This document shows, in pieces, positions 48,201-57,395 of a stretch of DNA of 64,000 bases. The position numbers were made by a program, and so were the translations under genes. Source of the stretch: Maea johnstoni (Eukaryota > Annelida > Polychaeta > Spionida > Magelonidae); the NCBI GenBank assembly GCA_963942565.1, contig OZ012690.1, forward strand, positions 42,621,144 to 42,685,143, read 5' to 3'. Below the pieces are notes generated by a model. The model saw nothing but the letters and a program-made list of their open reading frames with translations, did not search any database and had not been told where the DNA came from. How positions within the stretch are numbered: the first letter of the stretch is position 1; every line of letters starts with the position of its first letter.

Positions 48201-51200
48201 AAAAATAATTTAAATATATCAAAAGGTAAAGGCAGGTCTTTCATGCAAATGAACTGGAGAAGTATTGCCCAATACCTAATACCCATACACACAATAAAAC
48301 GACTAGGGATTTAAAGTCCATTTTGGCACAAAACCATGGGAGTAGAGCCAAGCTCTTACTTAGTATTGTGTAGGATATAGGTTAGACTTCCTTTAAGGAT
48401 AACTGGTCAAAGGCTATACAAGATCTGTTCTCATAAATGCATGTATATATGAAATATTACATCCTGTACATTTTTGATCCTCTTATATTATCATCCACAC
48501 AACCTTAATGGCAACAGAGATGTGTACAATGAACGTCCCTGATGGCAACGGTAAAATCTAGCCATCCAACTACGCTTACAAAAGGTCATCTGTCTGGTGA
48601 CCTCTGGTTCCTATGCACATATCTTTGCAGGTGACTGGACAGGTATAATAAAAAATCCTGACACAGAACCCAGGCATTCAGGCACACAATAGAAGAACCC
48701 TCTCAGTCTCAGGTATGTCCTAAATACCTTAAAGGTTCAAGGGGTTCATGTGATGGTTTAACTACTGCTGTCATAAACAATGTAAAAAGGGACCCAAACC
48801 AACTATTATTAGACCCCAAACTAATTAGTAGTGATTCCAAGTGCATTCAATTTCTTGCTTATTTGTCCTTCTGATAGTTCAAGTCTGATTAAGTCTGATC
48901 TAAGTTTGATTTCTTGCTTAGTTGTCCTTCTAATAGTTCTAGTCTAATTGAGTTTTATTTAAGATTGAATTTCTATAATAATTTCTTCGCTGGCCCATCT
49001 AAGGCATGTGTCAAGCACTCAAGTTCAGATGTGATTATATTTCTTGTCAATATTGAACCAGTACTGTGAAACAGGCAATTCAAATAATCATATTTTGCTG
49101 TATAAACATACAATTTCTCTGAGATACATATTAATACTAAGATTACACTTGGACTTTCTATGGAGATCTGATATCTTACTCTAAAAGCTCCATACACACC
49201 ATGATGAATAATAAATTCAGTCTTATAAATTGATCATTAACAAATTACGTAAGTTCATATAACCAAAGGTGAGTAACTACAGTGTTGTTTCAAATCACTC
49301 GCCTTGAGATCTTGTCAATGTGGCCGTAAAACTCGATATGGACTCGAGTTTTGGTCAAAACTCGTTAGATTTGCCGAGCGCTCGAGTTAATTTTCTAGGC
49401 CGAGTCCCAGCACTACCTATTACATCATCTTCAAATGGACATTTGCCTAACCCCCCCCCCCCCCCAAGGGCTATATACAATGACTAAATGATGTAATTGA
49501 AAAGTTGAGCAGACCAGTTTCTTAATCAAAGTAACTATCATTTTAGGCCTAGCGCAATAATCCTCAATTACCACTTCAATTTATTTGAGATACTTTTTTA
49601 AACCATGAACAGCATGATGACTAACTCCCACAGAAAATAACTAGCTATTTGTCACTCAGCCTGGACTACTTTCACCCTGAACAGAATGGCAGCGCCGCCA
49701 GTCACATGACGTGATACCTGAGACATTTAAAGCCCACAGCGGACATGGGACATGACTCTCGTCACAATCTACCCTATCTGACACACTTAGCCCTGACACA
49801 CCCATTCTGCTCCAGCCTTTCTCAAAGCAAGATGGGCGTCTACTGTGCCACCTCTCCAAAGAGTTCCACCCTTGTTTACCTCCCCAGAAAACCTGTGGTG
49901 AGACCTAGCTCTTAATAACCCTAGAATGAGGAACCCACTGTATCAAAAATCCTAGGGCACTGTATGGGGCACAGCCACTAGTTTCAATTCTAAAAATCCC
50001 CAGCTCTGACTATCTTTTGTTTTGCTATACAATTTTCTGGGTATTAAACATTAGAGCCGAATCCATTTGTTCTATCAATATATATTCATAATGCATATAT
50101 ATATGTTATAAAATAACCATGATATTCCATGGACAATTTTTTTCTACCTTTAGCCAGTCATTATCATTTGACCTATTGTGTTGGCCATTCATTGCCAGTC
50201 ACCAATAGCAGTCCTGATCACTAAACAGACTTTTGAATTACTGAATACTGGAGAATTTCTTTCCAATTATTCAACGCACACAGAGACTTATAAAAGAATG
50301 AAAAGTAATCATATTTTCTTATGACTATTCAGGGAGCTATAAGCCTATAACTATGACATTTTACATCTGAAGTAATTTTAATAGTGTAATTACTATCCAC
50401 TACCATACGATTCATCATTTTCACTATATCAGAATGCCAATTTCAAAGCCCCTATATTAGAAATACAAATTAATTACTCAGTCCAAATCAATATCATCAG
50501 ATTTTACAGTATTAATCAAGTTGCTAAACACTTATAGTTATAACATCATATGATACACTGCAAAAGCTTCAGGGAACATGTACTTGCTTAAATCTAGACT
50601 AACTCTCCAAGGAAGAGCTGCCAATTTATCATACAGTACACTCAGAGATTTTCATCATTAGGGCACCAGAGGCCACTTTTTTAGCTGGGGATGTCCCTAA
50701 CGACCTTGGCAGGGTCATCTCAGTACACAATTATCAGTATGCAGCTCAGGGGATGGTAGTAGTACTGCAGTGAGAGGTCCTCTCAGGGCACTCACTCTGG
50801 AATGCACACAGGGTACCTCATTACAGCTTCATGTATCTAGGGCAACACACACAGAGTATCACAGGAATCCATAGACCCATAGGCAGATACAGAGGAGAAT
50901 GTAGAATTCTAATGAGAGAGTAGGAATTCCTTATGAATAGAAATAAGAATGATTTTAGTCATTTTACCATCAGAGTTAGAAGCAATGAAGAACCCCCTCA
51001 CACACATATGCAGGGGGTAGGCAGGGTTCGACTTTCCCATGGGCCCAGGGGCATATGCCCCTAGATTTTGCTGTGGGCCCCTACATTTTTAGACTAGGGG
51101 CCCGAAATAGTATGTATAATAACCTGAAATTCTTTTCTTTTTTTGACCTTTTCGGGCCATAAAATCCCTTCATAAGCACCAAAAAGACTTATTCTACAGT

Positions 51201-54200
51201 GTAGCTATACCAATATACCCAAAATTTGAGAGAAACCCCTGACAACCCTTATGAAAATGATGACAACTATCAAGACTTTTTTCTCAAGATCAGTATTCAC
51301 TTTATATAGAAACCAAAATCCACTTGTTTACTGTAAACTATGCTAGATTTTGACCAGATATCATTTACTTTAAATACCCTTCATTCAGTGCTCTTTTGGC
51401 CTCTTCTCACTGAAAGGCACAGGATTTCTCCACTGAGGAGCATCAGGTGTTTCAGAAAATCTGCCGACTCCTCTGAGATTTATAAATAAATACATATTTA
51501 AAGAGGGATAAACATTAGCCGTGGATATAAGTAGAACAGGTGATTAATCAGGCATGATTCCTGTGTATAGCTTTATGCTAAAACCAGAATAGGATAGATA
51601 TGAAGCTTGCCTCGCTTTCCCTATTATAAGATGCAAGACAAGAAACATCAAGGTCCAGAACACATAGGAGTGCACAAAATTTCACAAATGGCTTTCTGCA
51701 TTCTATTGGATGACAGCTGGCTCAGGTGCTCTTCAGATCACCAATCTACAGGTAGACTCATAGATAAAGCCCCTTCACTCTTTCAGAGTTCGACTTTCCC
51801 AGGGGCCCAGGGGCATATGCCCCTAGATTTTGCTGTGGGCCCCTAGATTTTTCAGACTAGGGGCCCGAAATAGTATGTATTATAACAATATATCCTAATT
51901 TTGACCAATAATTTTCATCAAATGACCTTTTCGGGCCCCTAGCTGAAAATCTAAGTGTCAGACCCTGCTCTTTTCTGTAATGCACATAATCCTGCAAGAC
52001 TTGCTACTGCATAATCCCTGGTACTGTAACATCCATGCTCTAGATCAATACATTGTAAATATGACAAGCTGACAGCTATAGATATATGTACCCTTCAGTG
52101 ATGAATAATACATACATGAGTGCACTACACAGTTTGTTTTTGTTTGTGTATAGCATCATCCCATATAGTGTCCCATATTTGCCTGGCACACCCAGGGCTG
52201 AACTGGGTGAGCTAAAATGTAAATAGCACTGAGGAGATATAAATAGACAGCTGGCACCACTAACCAACACATCCAGGTTCCTTCTCCACAAACCCCTCTC
52301 TGCCAGTGTTTACAAGGTCAAGGTCAACACAGCAAATACCCCAACCACACAAGGAGGACATTTTGGCTCACAAAATGCCATTAGGCTGAGCCTTTTTTTT
52401 AAGGGTAAAACCAGGGGTGCATATGTTTACATCCTTAGTAAGACTAATATTTGCAGCCCTTAATTCAGTATGTGGTTTATACTGGAAATGTCAAAATACT
52501 CCAGGCCCTTCAGAAATGTTCACAAGTAAAAGAATGACTCCATCTTAAGCTAGCCAGGATTGCAAACCTGGGTGCCTTAATTTGGCAATACTTGTGAGTG
52601 TCATTTTTTCAATGGAGGAGAAAAGTTAATTAAAATAACAATCATAAACATCTCATTTACTAATTGAGAAAATGCATAGCAGTCTTAAGCAATATAATCA
52701 TCAGTTCAGTTACATTAGAGTGAACATCTTTATGGAAATAGACATTATGAAAGCACTTCACAAAAAATTGGTGTATAGATGTGATTCTTGAGGATTTGGA
52801 TGTCTAAATGATAACCAGTCATCCTGCTGGTTAAAGCCATAAATTCTTTTCATGGTACTGTGTTTTCAGTTCTAAGGGGGGGGGGGGGGGGGGGTCAAAT
52901 ACCATATAATCACATTAGGCCCAGTGCGATATGAAAGTGGTATGGCTATTTGTTCAGCAGCAGCAGTGAAATTAGTGCTGCACTCAGGCCATCAAGGACC
53001 AGGCTGATGAGAATGGAGCATGCCTATCGACTGCAGAAGGGTATATCAGTTGATCCACTCCTGTGACCTACAATGCAGCTCAAGCAGTGGTATCTGGGGC
53101 CTTTCAGTTAATATTGATATTTGTCCAAAGCTAATAGGTGCTGGACGTACAGAAGAGGGGTGAGAACTATGGATGAACCCTCTATATCAGACACACCAAC
53201 ATCTCTGACTCCAGTGAGACCCTCCATAAATAAAATATACCAAACCCTTATTCCTAATACCCTGGAGTAAACCTTCAGTCATGTTTAACTATTGATGCTA
53301 TAAGCCCAAAGTAAAAAAATTGAATCTCTTTTCTGATAATCACTCACTAACAATTTATTTTCAGGTGGGCCATGTCATAAACCAATCCAATAAATGGAGC
53401 TTCTTCAGATTAACTTCCTGATTCACTGTATTATCTTATCACGTGATCCCTCAGTAAATCAGATCACACAAATAGCAATTCCAATCACGGGCTAGGTAAG
53501 AACATAAATATCTATTTCAGTACAAAGGTTAATGTTTGTCAACAATAACAGCGTGAGTGAGCGACTTGCCATAAACAACTCCCGTATCTTACCTAGAACA
53601 TAATCTCAACCCTGACATAGTTCAAATAGAGTTTAAAGGACTGTTATCTTGACAATGTGTGCCATGCCTCAAAACGTGTTATTCAGGAGATAAAAATTTG
53701 TCAGATTAAACATGACAACATTATGCATAATGCCGCAACTTATGCATGGTCCGAGGTCACTATTGGTTAGATATATAAAACCGTTTAACGTGAGATGTAA
53801 TAAACATATTTGAGTAGATGATAGAGTTTCTGCTTCATAAAGTATCATATACAGGACTGCTTCATAAGTATCATATACAGGACTAACAGGAGGCTCAACT
53901 GCTACGGTAACTGGTCACAAAAAATATGAGCATTTTAAGGATATGTAAATACACCTACATTCAGTAAATTGATGGCAATTTTACGATGAAAAAAAAAAGG
54001 ATTCTTGTTGCAATAGAGTATTTGGAAGTACATTGGCATATTCCATACCCTCAAGATTGAATGCTTGATGAAGGATACGACTGGGAAATCTTTTTGGTAA
54101 GGTATATTGATCAGAGAAGGCTTCAGATTGAAACATATTTGGGTATGAAATCACCTACAGCATGAAGCAGTCAATTACAATAAATCAGGCAGCGCTCATA

Positions 54201-57200
54201 ACGAATGACATGTAAATGTCAAGAGCAGGCAGGTCTGTGAAATCAGTGCTTCCAATAGGTGAGAACTGAGTCAACTCTCCTATAGCAGACATGGGAGTCA
54301 TGTCCTCAACCGGGAGCTGGAGGAAGCGACAGAGGAAGTGCGTGCTTTGATGTAATGGATCGATATCTCTGCGCTTCAGCAGCGCTACTATGCACTGCAC
54401 CCAAGCCTGCCTGCCCGCCCAAGGTCATGTCCTTAAGCAGTGCGTGCACTATGCAGTACTTAACTCACAGCGGCTAAAAGCAGCCTGTCAATTTGGGGTA
54501 AAAAATTTCAGCCAAAAGCATATTTAGGAAAATGTTCGAAGGAGAAATGTATGCCAGATGATGATCAACAAATCTCCTGCAAATATGTTCTAAAATCATT
54601 CTGAAATTCCAAGTTAATGTCAAATGTATCAAAGACCTAGAGGATTATTCAAAAAATAACACAATTATTTATGGGTTAAAAAGAGTATGCGGTATGTGGT
54701 ACAGGCTCAGAATCATGGGAGGATTTAGTGCTTTCCCCTCACACCCAGAATCAGTTCAATGATGCAGCAATGATTGACCTCAAGGTCATACACCACCACC
54801 AGCTTACTTATGGTGCCACTACTAGTCTAGCATTGAGAAATGCACCTGAACTGAGGTGTAAAGAAAAAGCTTTTGGATCTCAAGTTATACAATTCTCTTT
54901 GAAACAAATACCGTACTTTGTTTTGTATAGAGTCATCCAACTAGAAGTTAATTTAATACCCCAAGTCCCTAAATATTCTACCAAGCTCCATTACCAGTCT
55001 TATACATTATTGCATAATCAGATGGTGCTAAAACAACATTCCCATAGGTGACATCACTGGTTTTTCCATAGACCAGATGCAATTTCCTCTATATAATAGG
55101 ATAATGAAAAGCTTTGTTTAAGATAGCAATTGCTTTCAGCTTGACAAGAAGACCCTTAAAAGTGTAAGAACTCAAACCTTTCATGTGCTGGTCCTGTGGC
55201 TTCCTTGAAAATGAAACCAACCCTCCAGAAATATCTGTAGGCATGTTGTTTTGGAGATGAAAACGGCTCATTTGTTCCAATCTTTCGGTAAATTCCACAT
55301 GGTTACCAGGATATTCAGATTTCCACCAGATTAGCCAGGTGTTCTGAGCATGAATGGTAACCTGGTTCTCAAGCTGAGTTAGATCGAGGCATAATGCCAC
55401 CATTAAACTAGATGTTCAGTGGGCTTGATGTCTTTATTGACCTATAGATGGCAGCTCATTTATCAGAGACTGGAGTTGATTATTCAACACAGCTCAAGTG
55501 GCTCCCCAGCGAGGATGAATACAGAACTAAACCAAGACTGAAATCAACTCAGCTTAGATCATGGAGACTCAGAAGACAGCCATTAACACAGACTTGTAGC
55601 AAGTATACATGAATGGCAATCCTTTGGCTCACTGATACCCGGTTGAGGGTCTTGCCTTCGCATCGTTCAACACATGTAAATAGCAAGAGAATAATGCTTC
55701 TATTCACAAAATTTGATTAGGTTGTTAGATGGATGGGTTATGATAAAAGAAATCTTGAAATATTACGACGGATGCTTTCACTAGAAAAAGATATTACCAA
55801 AATAATATTATAAGCTCAAAACATACATAGCAAATTCAATTATTTTGAAGCACACCACGCCTTTGCCAGAAAAAATATCCCCCAGGACTACCAGCTGTCA
55901 GTAGGATATTTGGTCACGTTCCCTCTCACCATTATTAGTGCTAGAGGACTTGGACTTTCCACTCCAGATTGGCATAACATCAATTAGACTGTTGCATCGC
56001 CTAAATTGGCAGGTGATTGTTCATACCTCTAGAGCTAGTCAGGGATGTCCCAGCATGCCCTTGGGCAGGAGGAATGTGAGCGACACGCTTCTACCACTCA
56101 TCTCCAATTTCCTCTCCACTGCCCTCGGCAATGTCACCATTCACCAATCATAAGATGACTTCACAGATCACTATCTGACCATATCAACCACTGCCCCTAC
56201 GACTCATTACTGTGAAGCTGGCAGCCTGACACATTACTCTCCCTGTCAATAGGTCATCATGACTGTATGAGTCTATTGTGTCATATGTCAGCAATAGGGC
56301 TGTCATGGAAATTGCCAGGGGCATTTCCCGACAAAGTTCCTAATTTAGGTATACTGGGAAAAAATTAAAGTATTCCCTACCCTTGCAACATATTCATTAC
56401 TGTTCTTTATCAGGAGATTTTAAAAGAGATTGACAACTGAGTGATAATTCAAGGAGACTATTTAGCCCATTCCTTTAACGAAGGACAATTACACCATGAA
56501 TAAAACATAGGCCCAAATAGTTTCTTAGAGTATTCTCTACTTAAATCCAAGTCCCCACCACTACCAACCTTCATACAAGAAATAAATTGCACTTAAAACA
56601 AATCCTAATACACAAGAAATGGGGCTACTGGTCAGTTTAGTCTATTAATAGCTTATCAGAAGCTGCTTGGTTCATTCTTGTCATCTGAAGGTAGCTGCTA
56701 ATTCATTTGAAGGTAGCTGCTAATGATTACTATTCACTTCAATCCCAAACAGTTAATTAGCATTTCATTACCATATCCTTATCAAGAAAATCCCTCTTAC
56801 CACCATATCCAACTAAATTATACCAGCCTGACAGCTTGACCTGTACACATATCTCAGATTGTCAACGAGTTGTGGTCAATGCAAACCTAAAATATTTGTG
56901 AATCGATATTTTGAGAGCTTGATTGAACGTATACAAATATTTCTTCAAATATTTTTTGTAATTACCAATGAATTTTCATCAAAAAATTTGATCGGAGTTT
57001 AAGTAGTTTCATGTTCTACAGAAGTCTTTTCTTTTAAAATAACTCCTCGACACAAGTGACAAAACCTTGCACTGTTTTTGGACCAAAGAAACATGTTACA
57101 AACTCTCCGCTTGACTTCTGTGCCATGTTTCGAGCCATTTTATGGAATCACATCAAACACTAAGCTAAGCATAAATATAACTGGATGCAGAAAAACAGCA

Positions 57201-57395
57201 CATGAGCCTATCTCTGAGAAGCATAGTCTTAAACCACATTTAGCAGAATAGTGTCTCTATTAAAGTATTGAATGTACTTACCACATCCCCCTTGGGTTTG
57301 TAGAGTTGTGGTTTCCATGCTACTCTCTCTTTGAGAAGGGCATCCTCAAGCATCCGCATCAGCTGCCTATTATCGACCCCGCAATGAAGCCTCAT
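30576..57395 (-). CDS. CCNI: Cyclin I gene, six coding exons (span)
   Basis: The predicted protein is 336 aa from exons 57395-57282, 41605-41471, 32711-32637, 32098-31958, 31546-31316 and 30890-30576. All junctions are GT-AG and phase 0. It carries an N-terminal cyclin box (HPETFALSVTILDRFL, RPKYLRCIAISCFYIAAKTLEEDE) and a second cyclin fold (STVALALLSLELELCQPDWL). It also has the tail signature KRKVEAIEVDDIYDGIKRLY, closely matching vertebrate cyclin I. Human cyclin I is 377 aa, and most of the shortfall lies in the tail. Cyclin I is an atypical cyclin, linked in mammals to CDK5 and cell survival; function here is inferred from orthology. Introns 1 and 2 are long (15.7 and 8.8 kb) and full of transposon relics. 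Confidence 0.92.
30891..31315 (-). other. CCNI intron 5
   Basis: AT-rich. It contains two diverged copies of an approximately 160-bp segment (about 30940 and 31090 onward, with shared words such as AATTTTCTA and AAATTTCTGA). Confidence 0.55.
31316..31546 (-). CDS. CCNI: CCNI coding exon 5
   Basis: 77 codons, FHALLLSNVPHLLDRYRHMT to STLMMQTMVQ. It covers the second cyclin fold (VFRPSTVALALLSLELELCQ matches human FRGSMLALAMVSLEMEKLIP). The acceptor is TTGTTCAG and the donor GTAAAG. Confidence 0.92.
31547..31957 (-). other. CCNI intron 4, containing dispersed repeat copy 2
   Basis: 31671-31840 is homologous to 21631-21840 in the zinc-finger 3' region, in the same orientation on the + strand. 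A short TA run is near 31645. Otherwise nothing is seen. Confidence 0.6.
31958..32098 (-). CDS. CCNI: CCNI coding exon 4
   Basis: 47 codons ending LLRMERIILEKLNWNIRTIT and ALDFLHI. Human cyclin I has ILRMERIILDKLNWDLHTAT and PLDFLHI. The donor is GTAAGTC. Its acceptor polypyrimidine tract is the end of an AAAT/poly-A simple repeat (TTTTTTTTTTAG on the coding strand). Confidence 0.94.
32100..32225. repeat. Poly-A/(AAAT)n simple repeat abutting CCNI exon 4
   Basis: A-rich run followed by AAAT, AAAC and ACAG words. On the coding strand it supplies the pyrimidine tract of the exon 4 acceptor. Confidence 0.85.
32226..32636 (-). other. Remainder of CCNI intron 3
   Basis: No element recognised. 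The intron runs 32099-32636. Confidence 0.5.
32637..32711 (-). CDS. CCNI: CCNI coding exon 3
   Basis: 25 codons, ARPKYLRCIAISCFYIAAKT then LEEDE, matching human AHPKYLSCIAISCFFLAAKT and VEEDE. The acceptor is TTATTTCAG and the donor GTAAGT. It is the central part of the first cyclin fold. Confidence 0.94.
32712..34443 (-). other. CCNI intron 2, proximal part
   Basis: Mostly unremarkable. About 33324-33450 holds a two-copy tandem repeat (GACCACACAGCCA ... GACACGTGAG). No gene is seen. Confidence 0.5.
34444..34635. mobile_element. piggyBac-like MITE, TTAACCCTTCCAATGC family, copy 1
   Basis: Runs from TTAACCCTTCCAATGC to GCATGAGGGTTAA, about 192 bp including the TTAA copies. It aligns over its length with 42527-42730 (shared CCCTGTCATGTTGGTATT and TTTTCAGGT). 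TTAA flanks and CCCT-starting inverted ends fit piggyBac. Confidence 0.78.
34785..35340. repeat. 78-bp minisatellite, about seven units
   Basis: The word GGTCTGAAC recurs at 34861, 34939, 35017, 35095, 35173, 35251 and 35329, exactly 78 bases apart. Units read CATCCCATTTGCCTAG ... TGTCCAGTAGCATTACACA ... ATGTACCCTCTATCAGG. Central units are almost identical, so homogenisation is recent. Confidence 0.95.
35341..36131 (-). other. CCNI intron 2, middle part
   Basis: No gene or clear repeat. A small direct repeat (GAGTCATGAGTGACC) lies near 35905. Confidence 0.45.
36132..36218. repeat. (TA)n microsatellite
   Basis: About 85 bases of almost pure TA. Confidence 0.97.
36770..37380. repeat. Tandem array of 60- and 30-bp GGTGTTCA units, apparently MITE-derived
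   Basis: It opens with GTGAACCACCAGAAATGTGA and CTTGGGACC, which resembles the start of the pogo-like element at 43110. About four 60-bp units (36880-37120) follow, combining TTGAGGTGTTCAAAATAG and CATCTTTGAGATGTTCCC halves. Then come seven 30-bp units (37171-37380) with CTCTGAGGTGTTCATAATAG. Open frames on both strands run through the array because the unit length is divisible by three; there is no other evidence of coding. Confidence 0.88.
37381..38377 (-). other. CCNI intron 2, nothing recognised
   Basis: No gene or element is supported in this stretch. Confidence 0.45.
38378..38720. mobile_element. CAGG(C/G)CTC-family MITE, 343 bp, copy 1
   Basis: Starts CAGGCCTCAACGCTAA and ends TTAGTGTCGAGCCCTG, with CACAA directly on both sides (38373-38377 and 38721-38725), a 5-bp duplication. 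Nearly identical to, and the same length as, 62596-62938. Internal words such as TACTGGTCCT and TACTGGCCC recur. Non-coding. The CAGGG-type ends with 5-bp duplications suggest a hAT5-like group. Confidence 0.85.
38726..40370 (-). other. CCNI intron 2, nothing recognised
   Basis: No coding or repeat structure is evident. Confidence 0.45.
40371..40590. repeat. 71-bp tandem repeat, about three units
   Basis: CATTGCACAACTGC begins units at 40371 and 40442, and CATTGCATAACTGC begins one at 40513. Each is followed by GGTATGAGCAATTTG or a variant. The units have diverged by about a tenth to a fifth by eye. Confidence 0.85.
41228..41455. repeat. Dispersed repeat next to CCNI exon 2, copy 1
   Basis: Aligns with 44490-44745: TGATACAAT, then TTTCCCAAGGACTTAATTTTG (TCTCCCAGGGACCTAATTTTG in the other copy), GCAAATAAATAG, AGTCAATTTTA, AGTACCAGT and CAATACTTTT. 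It ends a few bases from the splice donor of exon 2. The family is unknown. Confidence 0.6.
41471..41605 (-). CDS. CCNI: CCNI coding exon 2
   Basis: 45 codons reading ETEVGQEQRDGIVRWL ... HPETFALSVTILDRFLHAVK. This is the start of the cyclin box and matches human cyclin I SQRDEVIQWL and YPETFALASSLLDRFLATVK. The acceptor is TTTTTTAG, the donor GTAAG, and both junctions are phase 0. Confidence 0.93.
41606..42526 (-). other. CCNI intron 1, 3'-most part
   Basis: Nothing recognised apart from the exon 2 acceptor tract at its left edge. Confidence 0.45.
42527..42730. mobile_element. piggyBac-like MITE, TTAACCCTTCCAATGC family, copy 2
   Basis: TTAACCCTTCCAATGCTGAGG to GGCAGCATAAGGGTTAA, 204 bp including both TTAA copies. 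Homologous to 34444-34635. Confidence 0.78.
43110..43265. mobile_element. Short pogo-like MITE related to the 36.8-kb array
   Basis: The left side reads AACCTCAGATATGTGAACAT then GTTGGGACC. The right side reads GGTGTACACATCTCTGGGG then TGACTGTATA. The two ends are imperfect inverted repeats next to TA. It shares its left end with 36770-36810. Confidence 0.5.
43266..43691 (-). other. CCNI intron 1 segment, nothing recognised
   Basis: Contains one short open frame without motifs (43418-43639, - strand). Confidence 0.45.
43692..44049. mobile_element. ATCGAT-rich hAT-like MITE, 358 bp
   Basis: Starts TAGTGTTGGGA and ends TCCCAACCCTA, an imperfect inverted repeat. Both subterminal regions are dense in ATCGATTA-type words. 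The flanking 8-mers are CATTTGTT (43684-43691) and CATTTTTT (44050-44057), one mismatch apart and consistent with a hAT duplication. Non-coding. Confidence 0.75.
44268..44460. repeat. Local direct duplication around CTCAGAGCTGAGAGGAC
   Basis: The block GGGCTCAGAGCTGAGAGGAC and GGGGAACTAGGCCA..TCCTGCT near 44268-44315 recurs near 44411-44458, each followed by a TCATATTTCC or GATATTTCC segment. The duplicated length is about 145 bp. Confidence 0.65.
44490..44745. repeat. Dispersed repeat, copy 2
   Basis: Homologous to 41228-41455. It carries a short extra segment (GCCTAAATGAGGAGGCAG) in the middle. Family unknown. Confidence 0.6.
44746..45757 (-). other. CCNI intron 1 segment, nothing recognised
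   Basis: No gene or clear repeat. Confidence 0.45.
45758..46005 (+). mobile_element. tRNA-derived SINE
   Basis: The head has a polymerase III A box TAGCTCAGTTGG (45763-45774) and B box GGTTCAATTCT (45807-45817), spaced as in a tRNA. A body follows with CTTTGGCAAGACAGTTTATT, CCACATTGCCTACAGTCTAC and CCAGCTGCAAAATTGGTACC (45850-45903). That body resembles a conserved central domain of SINEs in many marine animals (Deu/Nin-like, from memory). The head has lost a good anticodon arm, so it is not a functional tRNA. The 3' end is uncertain. Confidence 0.75.
46088..47226. mobile_element. pogo/Tc1-mariner-like element, 1.14 kb, non-autonomous
   Basis: The ends form a 26-bp perfect inverted repeat starting CTACCGTAAAGTCTCGGAAA, flanked by TA on both sides (46086-46087 and 47227-47228). 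TCGGCCAC words recur near both ends (46110-46225 and 47105-47165). TA duplication and TIR style fit the pogo branch. Within it, 46310-46406 reads KTRSKSRRCEVVKVDDFAKM, then MNVSRSKIK and a stop, which may be a remnant of an exon. 46820-46850 is a short tandem GCGCATGTCAATCGTTCG pair. No complete transposase is seen. Confidence 0.8.
47229..48830 (-). other. CCNI intron 1 segment, nothing recognised
   Basis: No coding frame or element boundaries seen. Confidence 0.45.
48840..48975. repeat. Two-copy tandem repeat (TTTCTTGCTTA units)
   Basis: ATTTCTTGCTTATTTGTCCT then TCTGATAGTTCAAGTCT near 48851, and a variant of the same sequence near 48910. Period about 60 bp. Confidence 0.6.
49280..49416. 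mobile_element. Possible short hAT-like MITE with CTCGAG words
   Basis: Ends AGTGTTG and CAGCACT are near-inverted, and the interior repeats CTCG/CGAG motifs. I could not confirm a target duplication, so the call is tentative. Confidence 0.35.
49451..49465. repeat. Poly-C run (15 C)
   Basis: Uninterrupted C run in AT-rich intron sequence; the - strand is poly-G. Confidence 0.95.
49466..51021 (-). other. CCNI intron 1 segment, nothing recognised
   Basis: No gene or bounded element is supported. Confidence 0.45.
51022..51166. mobile_element. CAGGGTTCGAC-family MITE, incomplete copy
   Basis: Starts CAGGGTTCGACTTTCCCATG and follows 51784-51967 closely through GGGGCATATGCCCCTAGATT and GGGCCCGAAATAGTATGTAT. 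It stops matching after TTTTCGGGCC near 51157, so the right terminus is missing. Confidence 0.7.
51784..51967. mobile_element. CAGGGTTCGAC-family MITE, complete copy, 184 bp
   Basis: Starts CAGAGTTCGACTTTCCC and ends GTCAGACCCTG, flanked by CTCTTT on both sides (51778-51783 and 51968-51973). Near its left end it has the palindrome GGGGCATATGCCCC, and GGGCCC words recur. Non-coding. The termini recall the CAGGGCTC family. Confidence 0.8.
51974..52875 (-). other. CCNI intron 1 segment, nothing recognised
   Basis: No gene or element is seen. Confidence 0.45.
52876..52894. repeat. Poly-G run (19 G)
   Basis: Uninterrupted G run, capable in principle of quadruplex formation. Confidence 0.95.
52895..57281 (-). 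other. CCNI intron 1, 5' part
   Basis: A short tandem duplication near 53835-53885 (GCTTCATAA.GTATCATATACAGGACT, two copies). No gene or bounded transposon was recognised in the rest. The intron ends at the exon 1 donor. Confidence 0.5.
57282..57395 (-). CDS. CCNI: CCNI coding exon 1
   Basis: Encodes MRLHCGVDNRQLMRMLEDAL ... KPKGDV (38 aa), aligning with the human start MKFPGPLENQRLSFLLEKAI. The ATG was chosen by that alignment. An in-frame upstream ATG at 57443 would lie before the acceptor TTGCAG, after which the exon starts at 57423. A noncoding first exon is therefore expected upstream. The donor is GTAAGTA. Confidence 0.88.
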
